26,631 bases of DNA from an uncultured Clostridia bacterium (lineage in GTDB: Bacteria; Bacillota_A; Clostridia; Christensenellales; CAG-138), in the NCBI GenBank assembly GCA_946623765.1, contig CAMORL010000009.1, positions 1 to 26,631 on the forward strand. Reading direction: 5' to 3'. Under the pieces are notes generated by a model. It was not told the DNA's origin. It worked only from the letters and a program-made list of their open reading frames with translations, and did not search any database. A program made the translations under genes and the position numbers. Shown here piece after piece: positions 1-8,497 of this stretch (the first letter of the stretch is position 1; the number at the start of each line of letters is the position of its first letter).

Positions 1-829
1 CGCCGGGACCGCCGCCGCCGTGCGGGGTGGCGAACGTCTTGTGCAGGTTCAGATGGATGCAGTCAAAGCCCATGTCGCCGGGACGCACGATGCCCATGAT
101 CGCGTTCGCGTTTGCGCCGTCGTAGTAGCACAGACCGCCCGCTTCATGCACGAGCTTCGTGATCTCGAGAATGTTCTCGTCAAAGATGCCGACCGTGTTC
201 GGATTCGTCAGCATCAGACCCGCAACGTCGTCGCCGAGGACCTTTTTGAGCTCGTTAAGATCGACGCAGCCGTTCGGTGCGGACGGAATGTTCACGACCT
301 GATAGCCGCACATCGCCGCCGTCGCGGGGTTGGTTCCGTGCGCGGAATCCGGCACGATGATCTTGGTGCGGTTTTTGTCTCCGCGCGAATCGTGATACTG
401 CTTGATGAGCAGAACGCCGGTGAATTCACCGTGCGCGCCCGCTGCGGGCTGGAAGGTCATATCGTCCATGCCGGTGATCTCGCAAAGATCCGTGCGCAGG
501 GTGTCGAGCACTTCCAAAGCGCCTTTGACGGAGGCTTTCGGCGCGAGCGGATGGATGCCGGTAAAGCCTTCCATTGCCGCCGCTTCTTCGTCGATGCGCG
601 GGTTGTACTTCATGGTGCAGGAACCGAGCGGATAGAAGCCGCAGTTCACGCCGTGCACCTGCTTGTTGAGCTCGGTGTAGTGGCGGGAAACGTCGGTCTC
701 GCTCATCTCGGGAAGCCGCGGCGCGGTTTCGCGTGCGAAGCCCTCCGGCAGCGCAGCGGTTTCGACGTCGCACTTCGGCAGAATATCGCATTTGCGTCCC
801 TTTACGCTCTTTTCAAAAATCAGCTTCAT
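1..829 (-). CDS. gcvPB: Glycine dehydrogenase (decarboxylating) subunit 2, partial
   Basis: This is the PLP-binding half of the split P-protein of the glycine cleavage system. It decarboxylates glycine and passes the aminomethyl group to lipoyl-GcvH in the cytoplasm. Only the first 276 residues are inside the window; the family is usually about 480-500 residues, so the C-terminus lies beyond the left edge. The motif [16 protein letters not shown] carries the PLP Schiff-base lysine at about residue 264. Other family blocks seen are [13 protein letters not shown] near residue 60 and [11 protein letters not shown]. The ATG at 829 overlaps the gcvPA stop as ATGA, so translation is probably coupled. 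It is the last gene of the gcvT-H-PA-PB operon visible here. Confidence 0.97.
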   Translation of the reverse strand, partial: MKLIFEKSVKGRKCDILPKCDVETAALPEGFARETAPRLPEMSETDVSRHYTELNKQVHGVNCGFYPLGSCTMKYNPRIDEEAAAMEGFTGIHPLAPKASVKGALEVLDTLRTDLCEITGMDDMTFQPAAGAHGEFTGVLLIKQYHDSRGDKNRTKIIVPDSAHGTNPATAAMCGYQVVNIPSAPNGCVDLNELKKVLGDDVAGLMLTNPNTVGIFDENILEITKLVHEAGGLCYYDGANANAIMGIVRPGDMGFDCIHLNLHKTFATPHGGGGPG

Positions 830-2139
830 GCGAGCACCTCCTTCACGACGGAAACGACCTTGTCGAGCGTCGCCTTCGAAACCTTTTCGGTGACGCACCA
901 GAGCATGCCGCCCTCATACGGAAGCCCGGACAGAACGCCGGTTTCCGCCAGCGCCTGTTCGATTTCTCTGCACTTCGGCATGTCGAGCAGGAATTCATGG
1001 AAGAACGGCGCGTCGTAGCGCAGCTTCACGCCGGGGACGGCGCACAGCGCTTTCTGAAGGTAATGCGCCTTTGCCATCGACTGGTTGGCGACCTCCGCCA
1101 TGCCGTCCGGACCCATCGTTGCCATATAGAGCCCCGCGGTCAGCGCGCAAAGCGCTTCGTTCGAGCAGATGTTGGAGCTCGCTTTTTCGCGGCGGATGTG
1201 CTGTTCGCGCGCCTGCAGCGAAAGCACGTATGCACGGTTGCCGTCATGATCCGTCGTCTCGCCGACGATGCGGCCGGGGAGCTTGCGGATGTTCTTCTGC
1301 GTAGTCGCCATAAAGCCGAGATACGGACCGCCGAAGCCGATCGGCATGCCCAGCGGCTGACCTTCGCCGACAGCGACGTCCGCGCCGAAGTCCTTCGGGG
1401 TCTTCATGATCGCGAGCGCGATGGGGTTGCAGCCCATTACGAACATCGCGCCTGCCTCGTGCACGAGCGCGCCGAGCGCTTCGGCGTCCTCAAAGATGCC
1501 GTAGAAATTCGGCTGCTGCACATAGAACGACGCAACGTTCGCGTTCAGCAGGGATTTCAGCGCTTCCGTGTCGGTTTTGCCGTCCTTTTGCGGGACGACG
1601 ACCAGCTCGTCGTTGGTGCCGTAGCAGTAGGTGCGGACGGTGTTGATGACGTCCGGATGCGTCGTCGCCGAAATCAGGGTGACGCGGCGTTTGCGGTCGC
1701 GGCACATTGCGGCGGCTTCCGCAGCCGCTGTCGCGCCGTCATACACGGACGCGTTGGAAACGTCCATGCCGGTAAGCTCCGCGATCATCGTCTGATACTC
1801 GAAGATCGACTGCAGAACGCCCTGGGAAATCTCCGCCTGATAGGGCGTGTATGCGGTGAGGAACTCTTCCTTTGCGGGGATATACTTCACGATCGACGGA
1901 ATGTAATGATCGTATGCGCCTGCGCCGCGAAGCACGGTCTTATAGACGGTGTTCTTCGCCGCAAGTTCTGCCATCGCATTGCGCACTTCCATCTCGCTTC
2001 TGCCCTCGGGCAGATTGAGCGGACGGTTCAGAATCATGCTTTCCGGGACGTCGCGATAGAGCTCACGAAAGTCGTTCAGCCCGATCGCGTTCAGCATTTC
2101 CCGACGCTGTTCCTCGGTGGAAGGAACGTAGCTTCCCAT
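826..2139 (-). CDS. gcvPA: Glycine dehydrogenase (decarboxylating) subunit 1
   Basis: This is the N-terminal half of the split P-protein, and forms an alpha2beta2 enzyme with GcvPB. At 437 residues it is the usual family length. The N-terminus reads [20 protein letters not shown], followed by the family blocks [14 protein letters not shown] and [10 protein letters not shown] and, later, [19 protein letters not shown]. It carries no PLP lysine of its own, as expected for this subunit. A GGAGG ribosome binding site lies inside the 3' end of gcvH just upstream. It starts 3 bases after the gcvH stop and its own stop overlaps the gcvPB start by 4 bases, so the genes are one tight transcription unit. 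Confidence 0.97.
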   Translation of the reverse strand: MGSYVPSTEEQRREMLNAIGLNDFRELYRDVPESMILNRPLNLPEGRSEMEVRNAMAELAAKNTVYKTVLRGAGAYDHYIPSIVKYIPAKEEFLTAYTPYQAEISQGVLQSIFEYQTMIAELTGMDVSNASVYDGATAAAEAAAMCRDRKRRVTLISATTHPDVINTVRTYCYGTNDELVVVPQKDGKTDTEALKSLLNANVASFYVQQPNFYGIFEDAEALGALVHEAGAMFVMGCNPIALAIMKTPKDFGADVAVGEGQPLGMPIGFGGPYLGFMATTQKNIRKLPGRIVGETTDHDGNRAYVLSLQAREQHIRREKASSNICSNEALCALTAGLYMATMGPDGMAEVANQSMAKAHYLQKALCAVPGVKLRYDAPFFHEFLLDMPKCREIEQALAETGVLSGLPYEGGMLWCVTEKVSKATLDKVVSVVKEVLA

Positions 2140-2142
2140 GCC

Positions 2143-2517
2143 TTATGCCTCCGCGCAAAACGCTTCGTATGCGGCTGCATCCAGAAGCTCTTCGGTTGCG
2201 GAAACGTCGGAAACCTTGATGATCCATGCGCCGTAGGGATCCTCGTTCAGCTTTTCGGGTGCGTCGAGAAGCTCTTCGTTGATTTCGGCAACGGTGCCGG
2301 TGACGGGGCAGAGAAGGTCGGAAACCGCTTTGACGGATTCGACGTCGCCGAACGCTTCACCCGCGGTGACTGCGTCGCCGACTTCCGGCAGGTTCACAAA
2401 AACGAGATCGCCGAGCGCGTCCTGCGCGAAATCGGAGATGCCGATCACAAAGAGACCGTCTTCTTCTTTGACCCACTCGTGGTCCTTGCTGTACTGTAAT
2501 TCGGGTTTGATCGTCAT
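2143..2517 (-). CDS. gcvH: Glycine cleavage system H protein
   Basis: This is the lipoyl carrier protein that shuttles the aminomethyl intermediate from the P-protein to the T-protein and then to lipoamide dehydrogenase. It is 124 residues, close to the usual 125-130. The motif GDVESVKAVSD contains the lipoylated lysine, K63. The N-terminus has the typical YSKDHEWV block and the middle has FVNLPEVGDAV. The start is supported by AGGAGG about 8 bases before the ATG. It lies 18 bases after gcvT and 3 bases before gcvPA. No lipoate ligase or L-protein gene is in the window. Confidence 0.98.
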   Translation of the reverse strand: MTIKPELQYSKDHEWVKEEDGLFVIGISDFAQDALGDLVFVNLPEVGDAVTAGEAFGDVESVKAVSDLLCPVTGTVAEINEELLDAPEKLNEDPYGAWIIKVSDVSATEELLDAAAYEAFCAEA

Positions 2518-2535
2518 GGTAATATCCTCCTGAAC

Positions 2536-3777
2536 TTATTTTTTCTTATAAATGACCGGCACCACATAGGGCGGGACATTGTTTGTGATGTGCTTCGAGG
2601 GAATTGCAGCCTTCAGCCGCTTGCCGCGGACGTCGACTTCGACTTCGCCGTTCACCGGAACGTCGGAGCTGATGTAGCAGATGCCGATCGCGCGCTTGCC
2701 CGTTTCGGGAAGGAGCTTCACGTCTGCGCCTTCGCCTTCCGTCATAAAGTACGGAATCATCGTGCCGCTGGTGACCCAGCCGATCTGCTCGCCGTTTCTG
2801 TAGACGCCCATGCCGTGCCGCATGACGCCGCGGTCCAGAAGAACGATCGGACGGACGCGCTTCGGGAGCGTCGCCATCGCTTCGGGATTGTAGTCCTTCG
2901 CCTTGAAGGAGGCCTGCGCTTCCGCCTGCTTTTGGAGCGCTGCTTTGCCCACGAAATCGCCCTTCGCTTCGTCGAAGGAGACGGCGAACTTCGCAAGCGC
3001 GAGCGCAAAGATCGGCATCGGCTTGCCCTCTTCGTCGACGCCCATTTCGTCGCCGTACAGCGGGAGCATGCCTTCCATGCGGAGCGTGTCGCGCGCGCCC
3101 AATCCTGCCGGCTTGCCGCCGAGCTCAATGAGGCGGTTCCATGCCCACAGCGCGTCTTCGTTCTTGATGAACAGCTCATAGCCGATCGGTTCCGCGGTGT
3201 ACCCCGTTCTGGAAACAAGCACCTCATGACCTTCCATCATCAGCGTGGACAGGTTGTTGCGGGCGGGCTTGGTGACTTCGTCGACGCCTGCGAGGGTCTT
3301 TAAGATCTCTTCGCTCTTCGGACCCTGCACCGCGATGGAGACGGTCTCGTTCGTGATGTTTTTGATCGTGCAGTCGAAGTTCTTCACGATCGGCTCGAAC
3401 CATGCAAGATCCTTGTCGGTGTTGGACGCGTTGACGACGAGCAGGAACCGTTCCTCCTCGAAGCGGTAGAGATACGCGTCGTCGACCGCGCTGCCGTCCT
3501 CTGCGGGAATGATGCAGTACTGCGCCTGATTGATGCCGAGGTTCTGCACGTTGCTCGAAAGGACATGCTGCAGAAACGCGACCCGTTCCGGACCTTCGAT
3601 CAGAAGACGTCCCATGTGGGAGACGTCGAAAAGACCGCAGGCGCTTCTGGTATACAGATGCTCGGCAACGATGCCTTCGGGATACTGAATCGGCATTTCC
3701 CAGCCGCCGAAGTCGACCATCGTTGCGCCTGCCGCAACGTGCGCGTCGTACAAAAGGGTACGTTTGAGTTCGCTCAT
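2536..3777 (-). CDS. gcvT: Glycine cleavage T protein (aminomethyltransferase)
   Basis: This enzyme transfers the methylene group from aminomethyl-lipoyl GcvH to tetrahydrofolate and releases ammonia. Family blocks in order are GGWEMPIQYPEGIVAEH, DVSHMGRLLIEG, VDDAYLYRF (whose Asp fits the folate-site acid), VNASNTDKDLAW, SRTGYTAEPIGYELF, GARDTLRMEGMLPLYG and the C-terminal barrel motif GWVTSG. At 413 residues it is longer than the roughly 365 of the E. coli protein. Part of the excess is a segment around DYNPEAMATLPKRVRP ahead of the C-terminal barrel. The ATG is preceded by AAGGAGGA at good spacing. It is the first gene of the operon, directly downstream of the glycine riboswitch terminator. 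Confidence 0.97.
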   Translation of the reverse strand: MSELKRTLLYDAHVAAGATMVDFGGWEMPIQYPEGIVAEHLYTRSACGLFDVSHMGRLLIEGPERVAFLQHVLSSNVQNLGINQAQYCIIPAEDGSAVDDAYLYRFEEERFLLVVNASNTDKDLAWFEPIVKNFDCTIKNITNETVSIAVQGPKSEEILKTLAGVDEVTKPARNNLSTLMMEGHEVLVSRTGYTAEPIGYELFIKNEDALWAWNRLIELGGKPAGLGARDTLRMEGMLPLYGDEMGVDEEGKPMPIFALALAKFAVSFDEAKGDFVGKAALQKQAEAQASFKAKDYNPEAMATLPKRVRPIVLLDRGVMRHGMGVYRNGEQIGWVTSGTMIPYFMTEGEGADVKLLPETGKRAIGICYISSDVPVNGEVEVDVRGKRLKAAIPSKHITNNVPPYVVPVIYKKK

Positions 3778-3828
3778 AAGAATCCTCCTTCTTGATTTGA
3801 ACAGTTTGCGGCCCCGCCGCAGAATATG

Positions 3829-3860
3829 AAAAAGCGCAAAGTACGCCCGTACCTTGCGCC
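3829..3860 (-). terminator. Intrinsic terminator of the glycine riboswitch
   Basis: On the minus strand, GCGCAAGGTACG pairs with CGTACTTTGCGC (12 positions including one G-U; the innermost pairs must open to make the loop) and is followed by TTTTT. It begins directly after the P1 helix of the second glycine aptamer and lies 51 bases before the gcvT start. It is therefore the expression platform: glycine binding would be expected to prevent termination. Confidence 0.9.
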
Positions 3861-4020
3861 TCCGTATTGAGCCTGAGAGATTCCCGCAGCACGCGGTTGC
3901 ACCGACGGCGTAAAGGGCGGACGCCCTTTCCTTTCCGGAGTCCCGTCCGGGTCCGATCCTTCTGCCTGAGAGTTTTTGCAGTCCCCTTCGGCGCCGTGAT
4001 TTACGGCCTCTCCCGGGCCC
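3860..4020 (-). promoter_or_regulatory. Tandem glycine riboswitch controlling gcvT-H-PA-PB
   Basis: Two consecutive glycine aptamers are read on the minus strand. The first has GGGAGAGGCC (about 4014-4005), GCCGAAGGGG and CTCTCAGGCAGAAGGA (3972-3957). The second has CGCCGTCGGTGCAACC (3910-3895) and CTCTCAGGC (3879-3871), closed by a P1 of CTCCG (3940-3936) with CGGAG (3864-3860). The second aptamer departs from the textbook form: its purine-rich AAAAGGAC block is replaced by TCAATACGG. Known gcv riboswitches of this layout switch expression on with glycine, and the position before a terminator and gcvT fits that. Confidence 0.93.
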
Positions 4021-4057
4021 ATCGTTCGGGACGATATGCGGTTTTCAATCCTCGTAT

Positions 4058-4087
4058 ACGATACCGCGAAAACAGGGACTTTGTCAA
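4058..4087 (-). promoter_or_regulatory. Predicted sigma-A promoter of the gcv operon
   Basis: On the minus strand there is a perfect -35 TTGACA (4087-4082), an 18-base spacer and -10 TATCGT (4063-4058). Transcription would start near 4051, about 30 bases before the first glycine aptamer. It is divergent from the promoter of the glycopolymer operon. Confidence 0.7.
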
Positions 4088-4150
4088 GAGGAAAAAGCGT
4101 ATAGAGACGGTTGTTTTCTTATATTTCTATTAAGATATGTTCGCGTGCGG

Positions 4151-4179
4151 TTGCTTTTTTTGCATAGCTGTGCTATGAT
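4151..4179 (+). promoter_or_regulatory. Predicted sigma-A promoter of the glycopolymer operon
   Basis: There is a -35 TTGCTT (4151-4156), a 17-base spacer beginning with a T run, and -10 TATGAT (4174-4179). The start would be near 4186, giving a leader of about 72 bases to the first gene at 4258. No terminator or aptamer is visible in that leader. The 12-base block TTGCTTTTTTTG recurs in the promoter at 14842. Confidence 0.72.
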
Positions 4180-4257
4180 ACGGTTACGGTATTATAGTCG
4201 CAGAGGTGTGCTCTTTGACATTGACACAGTCTGTGAATCGAACCGATCGGAGCGGAA

Positions 4258-4872
4258 ATGTATCGGAAATATTGGAAACGCGTACTGGATATCATCCTGT
4301 CGGGGCTGGCAATTTTGCTGCTCTGGCCGCTGTTTCTTATTTTGGCGGTATGGATCCGGCTCGATTCCGAGGGTCCGGTGTTCTTCCGGCAGACGCGGAT
4401 CGGCATCCACAAGACCACGTTTGAGATTCTGAAATTCCGCACGATGAAAAAGGACGCGCCGAACGACGTTCCGACGCACCTTTTCTCCGATTCGCATCAC
4501 TGGATCACAAGAGCCGGACGGATCATCCGCCGCTCCAGTCTCGACGAGCTTCCGCAGCTGTTCCAGATCTTCACCGGCAAGATGTCGATCGTGGGACCGC
4601 GTCCCGCGCTCTGGAACCAGTACGATCTGATCGAGGAGCGGGACAAATACGGCGCGAACGACGTTCTTCCGGGACTCACGGGTCTTGCGCAGGTCAACGG
4701 GCGGGACGTGCTGTTTGTGGAGGACAAGGCAAAATTCGACGGCGAATACGCGGCGCACATCACGTTTTGGACGGATCTTAAGATCCTCTGGAAAACGGTT
4801 GCGGCGGTGCTGACGCGAAAGGGTTTTGAAGAGGGCGAGCACGCCAACGAACACAGAAAAGAGTACGAATGA
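4258..4872 (+). CDS. Undecaprenyl-phosphate sugar phosphotransferase (bacterial sugar transferase family)
   Basis: This is a monotopic phosphoglycosyl transferase (PF02397). It should move a sugar-1-phosphate from a nucleotide sugar onto undecaprenyl phosphate at the inner face of the membrane and so start the polymer. At 204 residues it is the minimal catalytic form, without the N-terminal membrane domain of WcaJ/WbaP. A hydrophobic membrane-entering helix spans about residues 10-33. Family motifs follow: ILKFRTM, SLDELPQLFQI, GPRPALW and PGLTGLAQVNGR. The ATG has GGAGCGG upstream. It is the first gene after the promoter at 4151, and its stop overlaps the next start. The sugar it uses cannot be read from sequence. 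Confidence 0.93.
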   Translation: MYRKYWKRVLDIILSGLAILLLWPLFLILAVWIRLDSEGPVFFRQTRIGIHKTTFEILKFRTMKKDAPNDVPTHLFSDSHHWITRAGRIIRRSSLDELPQLFQIFTGKMSIVGPRPALWNQYDLIEERDKYGANDVLPGLTGLAQVNGRDVLFVEDKAKFDGEYAAHITFWTDLKILWKTVAAVLTRKGFEEGEHANEHRKEYE

Positions 4873-5696
4873 AGCGGATTCTGATTACGGGCGCACACAG
4901 CTTTATCGGCACGCATATCGAAGCGTATCTCGGCCGCTTTGCGGACCGGTACGAAACGGAAACGCTGTCGATGCACGGTCATACGCCCGAAGAATATGAC
5001 TTTCACGGCGCGGACGCGGTCGTCCACGTCGCCGCGATCGTCCATCAAAAGGATATCGAACGGCTGCAGCCGCTCTATGACGCGGTCAACCGGGATCTCA
5101 CCTTCACGCTTGCCGAAAAGGCAAAGCGCGAAGGCGTGAAGCAGTTTGTCTTTATGAGCTCGATCGGCGTATACGGCAAGATCGAGGGCGTGATCGACGG
5201 CGAAACCCCGCTCTGTCCGAAAACCCGGTACGACCGGTCCAAGCTCGAGGCGGAGCAGCGGATCGCCCCGCTTGCGGACGATTCGTTCGCCGTGACGATT
5301 CTGCGCGCGCCGGTCGTGTTCGGACCCGGCGCAAAGGGCAACCCGGCAAAGCTCGACCGCATTGCGGCGCATCTGCCGGCCTGTCCCGATTTCGAAAACC
5401 GCCGCAGCATGCTCGCGATCGAAACCCTGTGCGAAACGGTGCGCGCGCTTCTTGACGCGCCGCGTTCGGGTATTTTCATTCCGCAGGAGGAGAAGCCCGT
5501 TTCCACGAGCGATCTGATTGCGCGGTCGATGCGGGCGCACGGACGGAAGCCGGGAAGAACAAAGCTTCTGAATCCGGCGATCCGCGCGGCGCGCGCGTGT
5601 ACGCGCATCGGGAAAAAAGCCTTCGGGGACCTTGTATACAACGGTCCGTTTGAGCGGGAGCTTTCCGCGATCCGAAGAGAGGAGGAAGAGCGTTGA
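4869..5696 (+). CDS. NAD-dependent epimerase/dehydratase (extended SDR)
   Basis: This 275-residue Rossmann-fold protein probably modifies a nucleotide sugar or its lipid-linked form. The NAD-binding loop is TGAHSFIG near the N-terminus; the middle glycine of the usual TGxxGFIG is a serine here. Catalytic elements are SSIGVYG and YDRSK (a YxxxK motif). VFGPGAKGN is the usual substrate-loop region. The C-terminal part is basic and ends in a charged stretch. It starts at an ATGA overlap with the sugar transferase. SDRs in this position often act as C4 epimerases or reductases, but the product is unknown. Confidence 0.85.
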   Translation: MKRILITGAHSFIGTHIEAYLGRFADRYETETLSMHGHTPEEYDFHGADAVVHVAAIVHQKDIERLQPLYDAVNRDLTFTLAEKAKREGVKQFVFMSSIGVYGKIEGVIDGETPLCPKTRYDRSKLEAEQRIAPLADDSFAVTILRAPVVFGPGAKGNPAKLDRIAAHLPACPDFENRRSMLAIETLCETVRALLDAPRSGIFIPQEEKPVSTSDLIARSMRAHGRKPGRTKLLNPAIRAARACTRIGKKAFGDLVYNGPFERELSAIRREEEER

Positions 5697-6442
5697 CCCT
5701 TAAGGTCAGTGTCGTCATACCTGCATACCGGTGCAGTCAAACGCTGGAAAGCAGCGTTTGTTCGGCGTTGTCTCAAACGGTTTCCGGGATTGAGGTCATC
5801 GTCGTAAACGATTCGCCGGACAGGGAGTCGCAGGCGATTCTGAAGCGCATTGCGCGAAAAGAACCGCGGCTTACGGTCATTGCGCTCAAGAAAAACGTCG
5901 GCGTTGCGGAGGCAAGAAACCGCGGCGTCCGGGAGGCGAAAGCGGACTGGATCGCCTTCCTCGACAGCGACGATCTCTGGGAGCCGGACAAGCTCGAAAA
6001 GCAGCTTGCGGCGGCGGAGAAAACCGGCGCGCAGCTCGTCTATACGGCGGCGGCGTGCATTGACAAGACCGGAAAAAAGACCGGAAAGATCTTTGCCGTT
6101 CCGGAAACGGTCACGGCAAACGGGATCCTCTCCGGCAGCGACATCATCACAAGCACGGTGCTCGTGAAGCGGGACGTGTATCTTGCGCATCCGATGGAAC
6201 GCAGCGATCTGCACGAGGATCTCATCAGCTGGTACCGGATTCTGAAATCCGGCGCGAAGGCGGCGGGCATCAACGAAACGCTCGTGCGCTACCGCATCTC
6301 CGGCGGATCGAAATCCGGCAACAAGCTGCGCTCGGCACGGATGACGTGGCGTTCCTACCGGTATCTCGGAATCGGATTTTTCCGGCGTGCCGCATCCTTT
6401 ATCGGCTACTGCGTACACGGCGTGAAGCGTTACTGGCTATGA
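5693..6442 (+). CDS. Family 2 glycosyltransferase
   Basis: This is a GT-A fold glycosyltransferase of 249 residues, probably cytoplasmic and membrane-associated, that adds a sugar to the lipid-linked precursor. Motifs in order are VSVVIPAYRC near the N-terminus, EVIVVNDSPD, NVGVAEARNRG, and the metal-binding FLDSDD. An HED block (LHEDLISW) near residue 180 fits the catalytic base. I chose the TTG at 5693, which overlaps the previous stop as TTGA and has GAGGAGGA at good spacing. No ATG lies between it and the first conserved strand. It ends in an ATGA overlap with the next gene. Confidence 0.9.
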   Translation: MTLKVSVVIPAYRCSQTLESSVCSALSQTVSGIEVIVVNDSPDRESQAILKRIARKEPRLTVIALKKNVGVAEARNRGVREAKADWIAFLDSDDLWEPDKLEKQLAAAEKTGAQLVYTAAACIDKTGKKTGKIFAVPETVTANGILSGSDIITSTVLVKRDVYLAHPMERSDLHEDLISWYRILKSGAKAAGINETLVRYRISGGSKSGNKLRSARMTWRSYRYLGIGFFRRAASFIGYCVHGVKRYWL

Positions 6443-7635
6443 AGGAATCCCTGCTCGAAAAGCTCAGAAGGGTCCGCCCGGCGGACATCCTGCACGGGTT
6501 TTTGTTCCTGCTCGCACTGCTGCCCGCCGCGATTCTCAGGATGCGGCGCAGGCATTTGTGGCTGCTGTGCGAATACGCGTACGAGGCGCAGGACAATGCC
6601 TTTGCGCTTTTCCGGCATCTCAGGATAAAGCATCCGGAGATCGACGCGGTCTATGCGATCAAGCGCCGTTCTCCCGCATACGAAACGGTTGCCGCGCTCG
6701 GCGAGACGGTCGAATACGGCAGCCTTCGGCATTGGATTTACTACCTTGCCGCCGAGGTCAATGTTTCGAGCCAGAAGGGCGGCAAGCCGAACGCGGCGGT
6801 GTGCTACGTTCTGGAGGTCGTGCTCGGCTGGATCGGAACGCCGCGCGTCTTTCTGCAGCACGGCGTCACGAAGGACGATCTGCCGTTTCTGCATGCGGAA
6901 CAGGCAAAGCTCTCGCTGTTCTGCTGCGCGGCAAAGCCGGAATATGAATTCGTCCGCGACACGTTCGGCTATGCGCCGGGCGTCGTGCGGTATACGGGCT
7001 TTTGCCGGTTCGACGATTTGATTACTGCAAAACCCGATCCGTCGCTCGTGCTGATTCTGCCGACGTGGCGGATGTGGATCGAACGCGAATGCCGCTCGGA
7101 AGCCGCGTTTTCCGAAAGCGCATATTACCGCGGCTGGCAGGCGTTCATCAACGATCCGGCGCTCGACGCGCTGCTTAAAGAGACCGGCAGACACGCCGTT
7201 TTCTGCGTGCACCGGAACATGTCGCGATTCGAAACCGCGTTCACGACGGCTTCCGAACGGATCGCGATCCGGCGCTGGAGCGAGGTCTCCGTGCCGGAGC
7301 TCATCCGGAACGCGGCGGTGCTCGTCACGGATTTTTCGAGCGTGTTCATGGACTTCGCGTTTCAGAAAAAGCCGGTCGTCTATTATCAGTTCGACCGCGA
7401 AACATTCCGGAAGGGACATCTGCCCGCCGGCTATTTCGATTATGCGCGGGACGGATTCGGACCGGTCACGGAAACCGTGCCGGAAGCGCTTTCGGCGCTG
7501 AAAGAAACGATCGGGCATGAATGCCGCATGGAGCCGCCGTACGGAGAACGGGTCGATCGGTTCTTCACGCTGCGCGACGCAAACGCCTCGGAGCGGACAA
7601 CAGAAGCAATCAGGGAGATTATCGCACGTCGATGA
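6439..7635 (+). CDS. CDP-glycerol:poly(glycerophosphate) glycerophosphotransferase-like protein
   Basis: This 398-residue member of the TagB/TagF family (PF04464) should transfer glycerol phosphate, or another polyol phosphate, from a CDP donor to the growing lipid-linked chain. Key family segments are FLQHGVTKDDLP (about 138-149, with the catalytic-type HG), TGFCRFD, ILPTWRMW and TDFSSVFMDFAFQKKPVVYY (297-316). An N-terminal hydrophobic stretch at about 20-34 may anchor it. The in-frame region can be extended upstream to 6346, but the ATG at 6439 overlaps the GT2 stop as ATGA and matches the operon's pattern, so I start there. No CDP-glycerol synthase is in the window. Confidence 0.9.
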   Translation: MKESLLEKLRRVRPADILHGFLFLLALLPAAILRMRRRHLWLLCEYAYEAQDNAFALFRHLRIKHPEIDAVYAIKRRSPAYETVAALGETVEYGSLRHWIYYLAAEVNVSSQKGGKPNAAVCYVLEVVLGWIGTPRVFLQHGVTKDDLPFLHAEQAKLSLFCCAAKPEYEFVRDTFGYAPGVVRYTGFCRFDDLITAKPDPSLVLILPTWRMWIERECRSEAAFSESAYYRGWQAFINDPALDALLKETGRHAVFCVHRNMSRFETAFTTASERIAIRRWSEVSVPELIRNAAVLVTDFSSVFMDFAFQKKPVVYYQFDRETFRKGHLPAGYFDYARDGFGPVTETVPEALSALKETIGHECRMEPPYGERVDRFFTLRDANASERTTEAIREIIARR

Positions 7636-8489
7636 AGAAAAAAGTGAAACAATACTGGAAACTCACCAAGGAGCGCGTCAAGAAGTTTTTCCGTTACTGG
7701 GATCTTTTGGTGCTTCTGGTGCAGCGCGATATCAAAATGAAATACCGGAGGAGCTTTCTCGGCTATCTCTGGAGCGTTCTGACCCCGCTGCTTTCCATGG
7801 CGGTCATGGCGATCGTCTTCACCAAGATGTTCAAGCGCAACATCACAAACTATCCGCTGTACCTGATCTGCGGCAACATTCTGTTCTCCTTCATGCGCGA
7901 ATCCTCGAATCAGGCGCTGAATTCCGTGGTCGGCAGCGCGGCGCTTCTGAAGAAGACCTACGTCCCGAAATACATTTTTACGCTCAGCAAAGTCACGAGC
8001 TGCATGGTCAACTTCGTGTTTTCACTCGGCGCGCTGCTGATCGTCATGCTGGCGACGGGCGAACCGTTCCGCTGGATGAACCTGATGTCGCTGGTGACGA
8101 TCCTCGAGCTTTACGTCTTCTGTCTCGGTCTCGGGCTGCTGCTTGCCGCGGGAACCGTGTTCTTCCGCGACATCAAAAACATCTGGAGCGTCGTCACGCT
8201 CGCGTGGATGTATCTGACGCCGATCTTCTATTCGCTGGAGAGCTTCAACGATTCCAAGGACCGGAACGTCGTTTCGATGTCGGCGCTCGGTCTGTTTATC
8301 CGCCGGTTCAATCCGATGTACATGTATATCCAGCAGTTCCGCTACTGCATCATGCAGTATGATATTCCCGGGATCGAAGCGCCGTTCGGCTCTCTTCTGA
8401 TACGCGGCGCGATCTGCGCGCTCATCATGCTCGCGATCGGCGGCGTAACGTTCAACGCGACCAAGAACAAGTTTATTCTGTATATCTGA
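7632..8489 (+). CDS. ABC-2 type polysaccharide/teichoic acid export permease (TagG/Wzm-like)
   Basis: This membrane subunit of an ABC exporter should flip the finished undecaprenyl-linked polymer outward. It has 285 residues with a basic N-terminus, the family block QRDIKMKYRRSFLGYLWSVL (about 31-50), and then about six hydrophobic segments. The conserved pre-helix region VFFRDIKNIW is also present. The reading frame is open upstream to 7521, but the ATG at 7632 overlaps the previous stop as ATGA and gives the normal TagG/Wzm N-terminus (MKKKVKQYW). The ATPase follows 8 bases after its stop, as is standard for this transporter pair. Confidence 0.92.
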   Translation: MKKKVKQYWKLTKERVKKFFRYWDLLVLLVQRDIKMKYRRSFLGYLWSVLTPLLSMAVMAIVFTKMFKRNITNYPLYLICGNILFSFMRESSNQALNSVVGSAALLKKTYVPKYIFTLSKVTSCMVNFVFSLGALLIVMLATGEPFRWMNLMSLVTILELYVFCLGLGLLLAAGTVFFRDIKNIWSVVTLAWMYLTPIFYSLESFNDSKDRNVVSMSALGLFIRRFNPMYMYIQQFRYCIMQYDIPGIEAPFGSLLIRGAICALIMLAIGGVTFNATKNKFILYI

Positions 8490-8497
8490 GGCGACGC

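Noticed and set aside
733..2499. Very long open frame on the plus strand opposite gcvPA and gcvH
   Set aside because: It is a mirror of real genes in GC-rich DNA. It has no family motifs, is Arg/His/Val-rich, and the opposite strand encodes clear gcvPA and gcvH.
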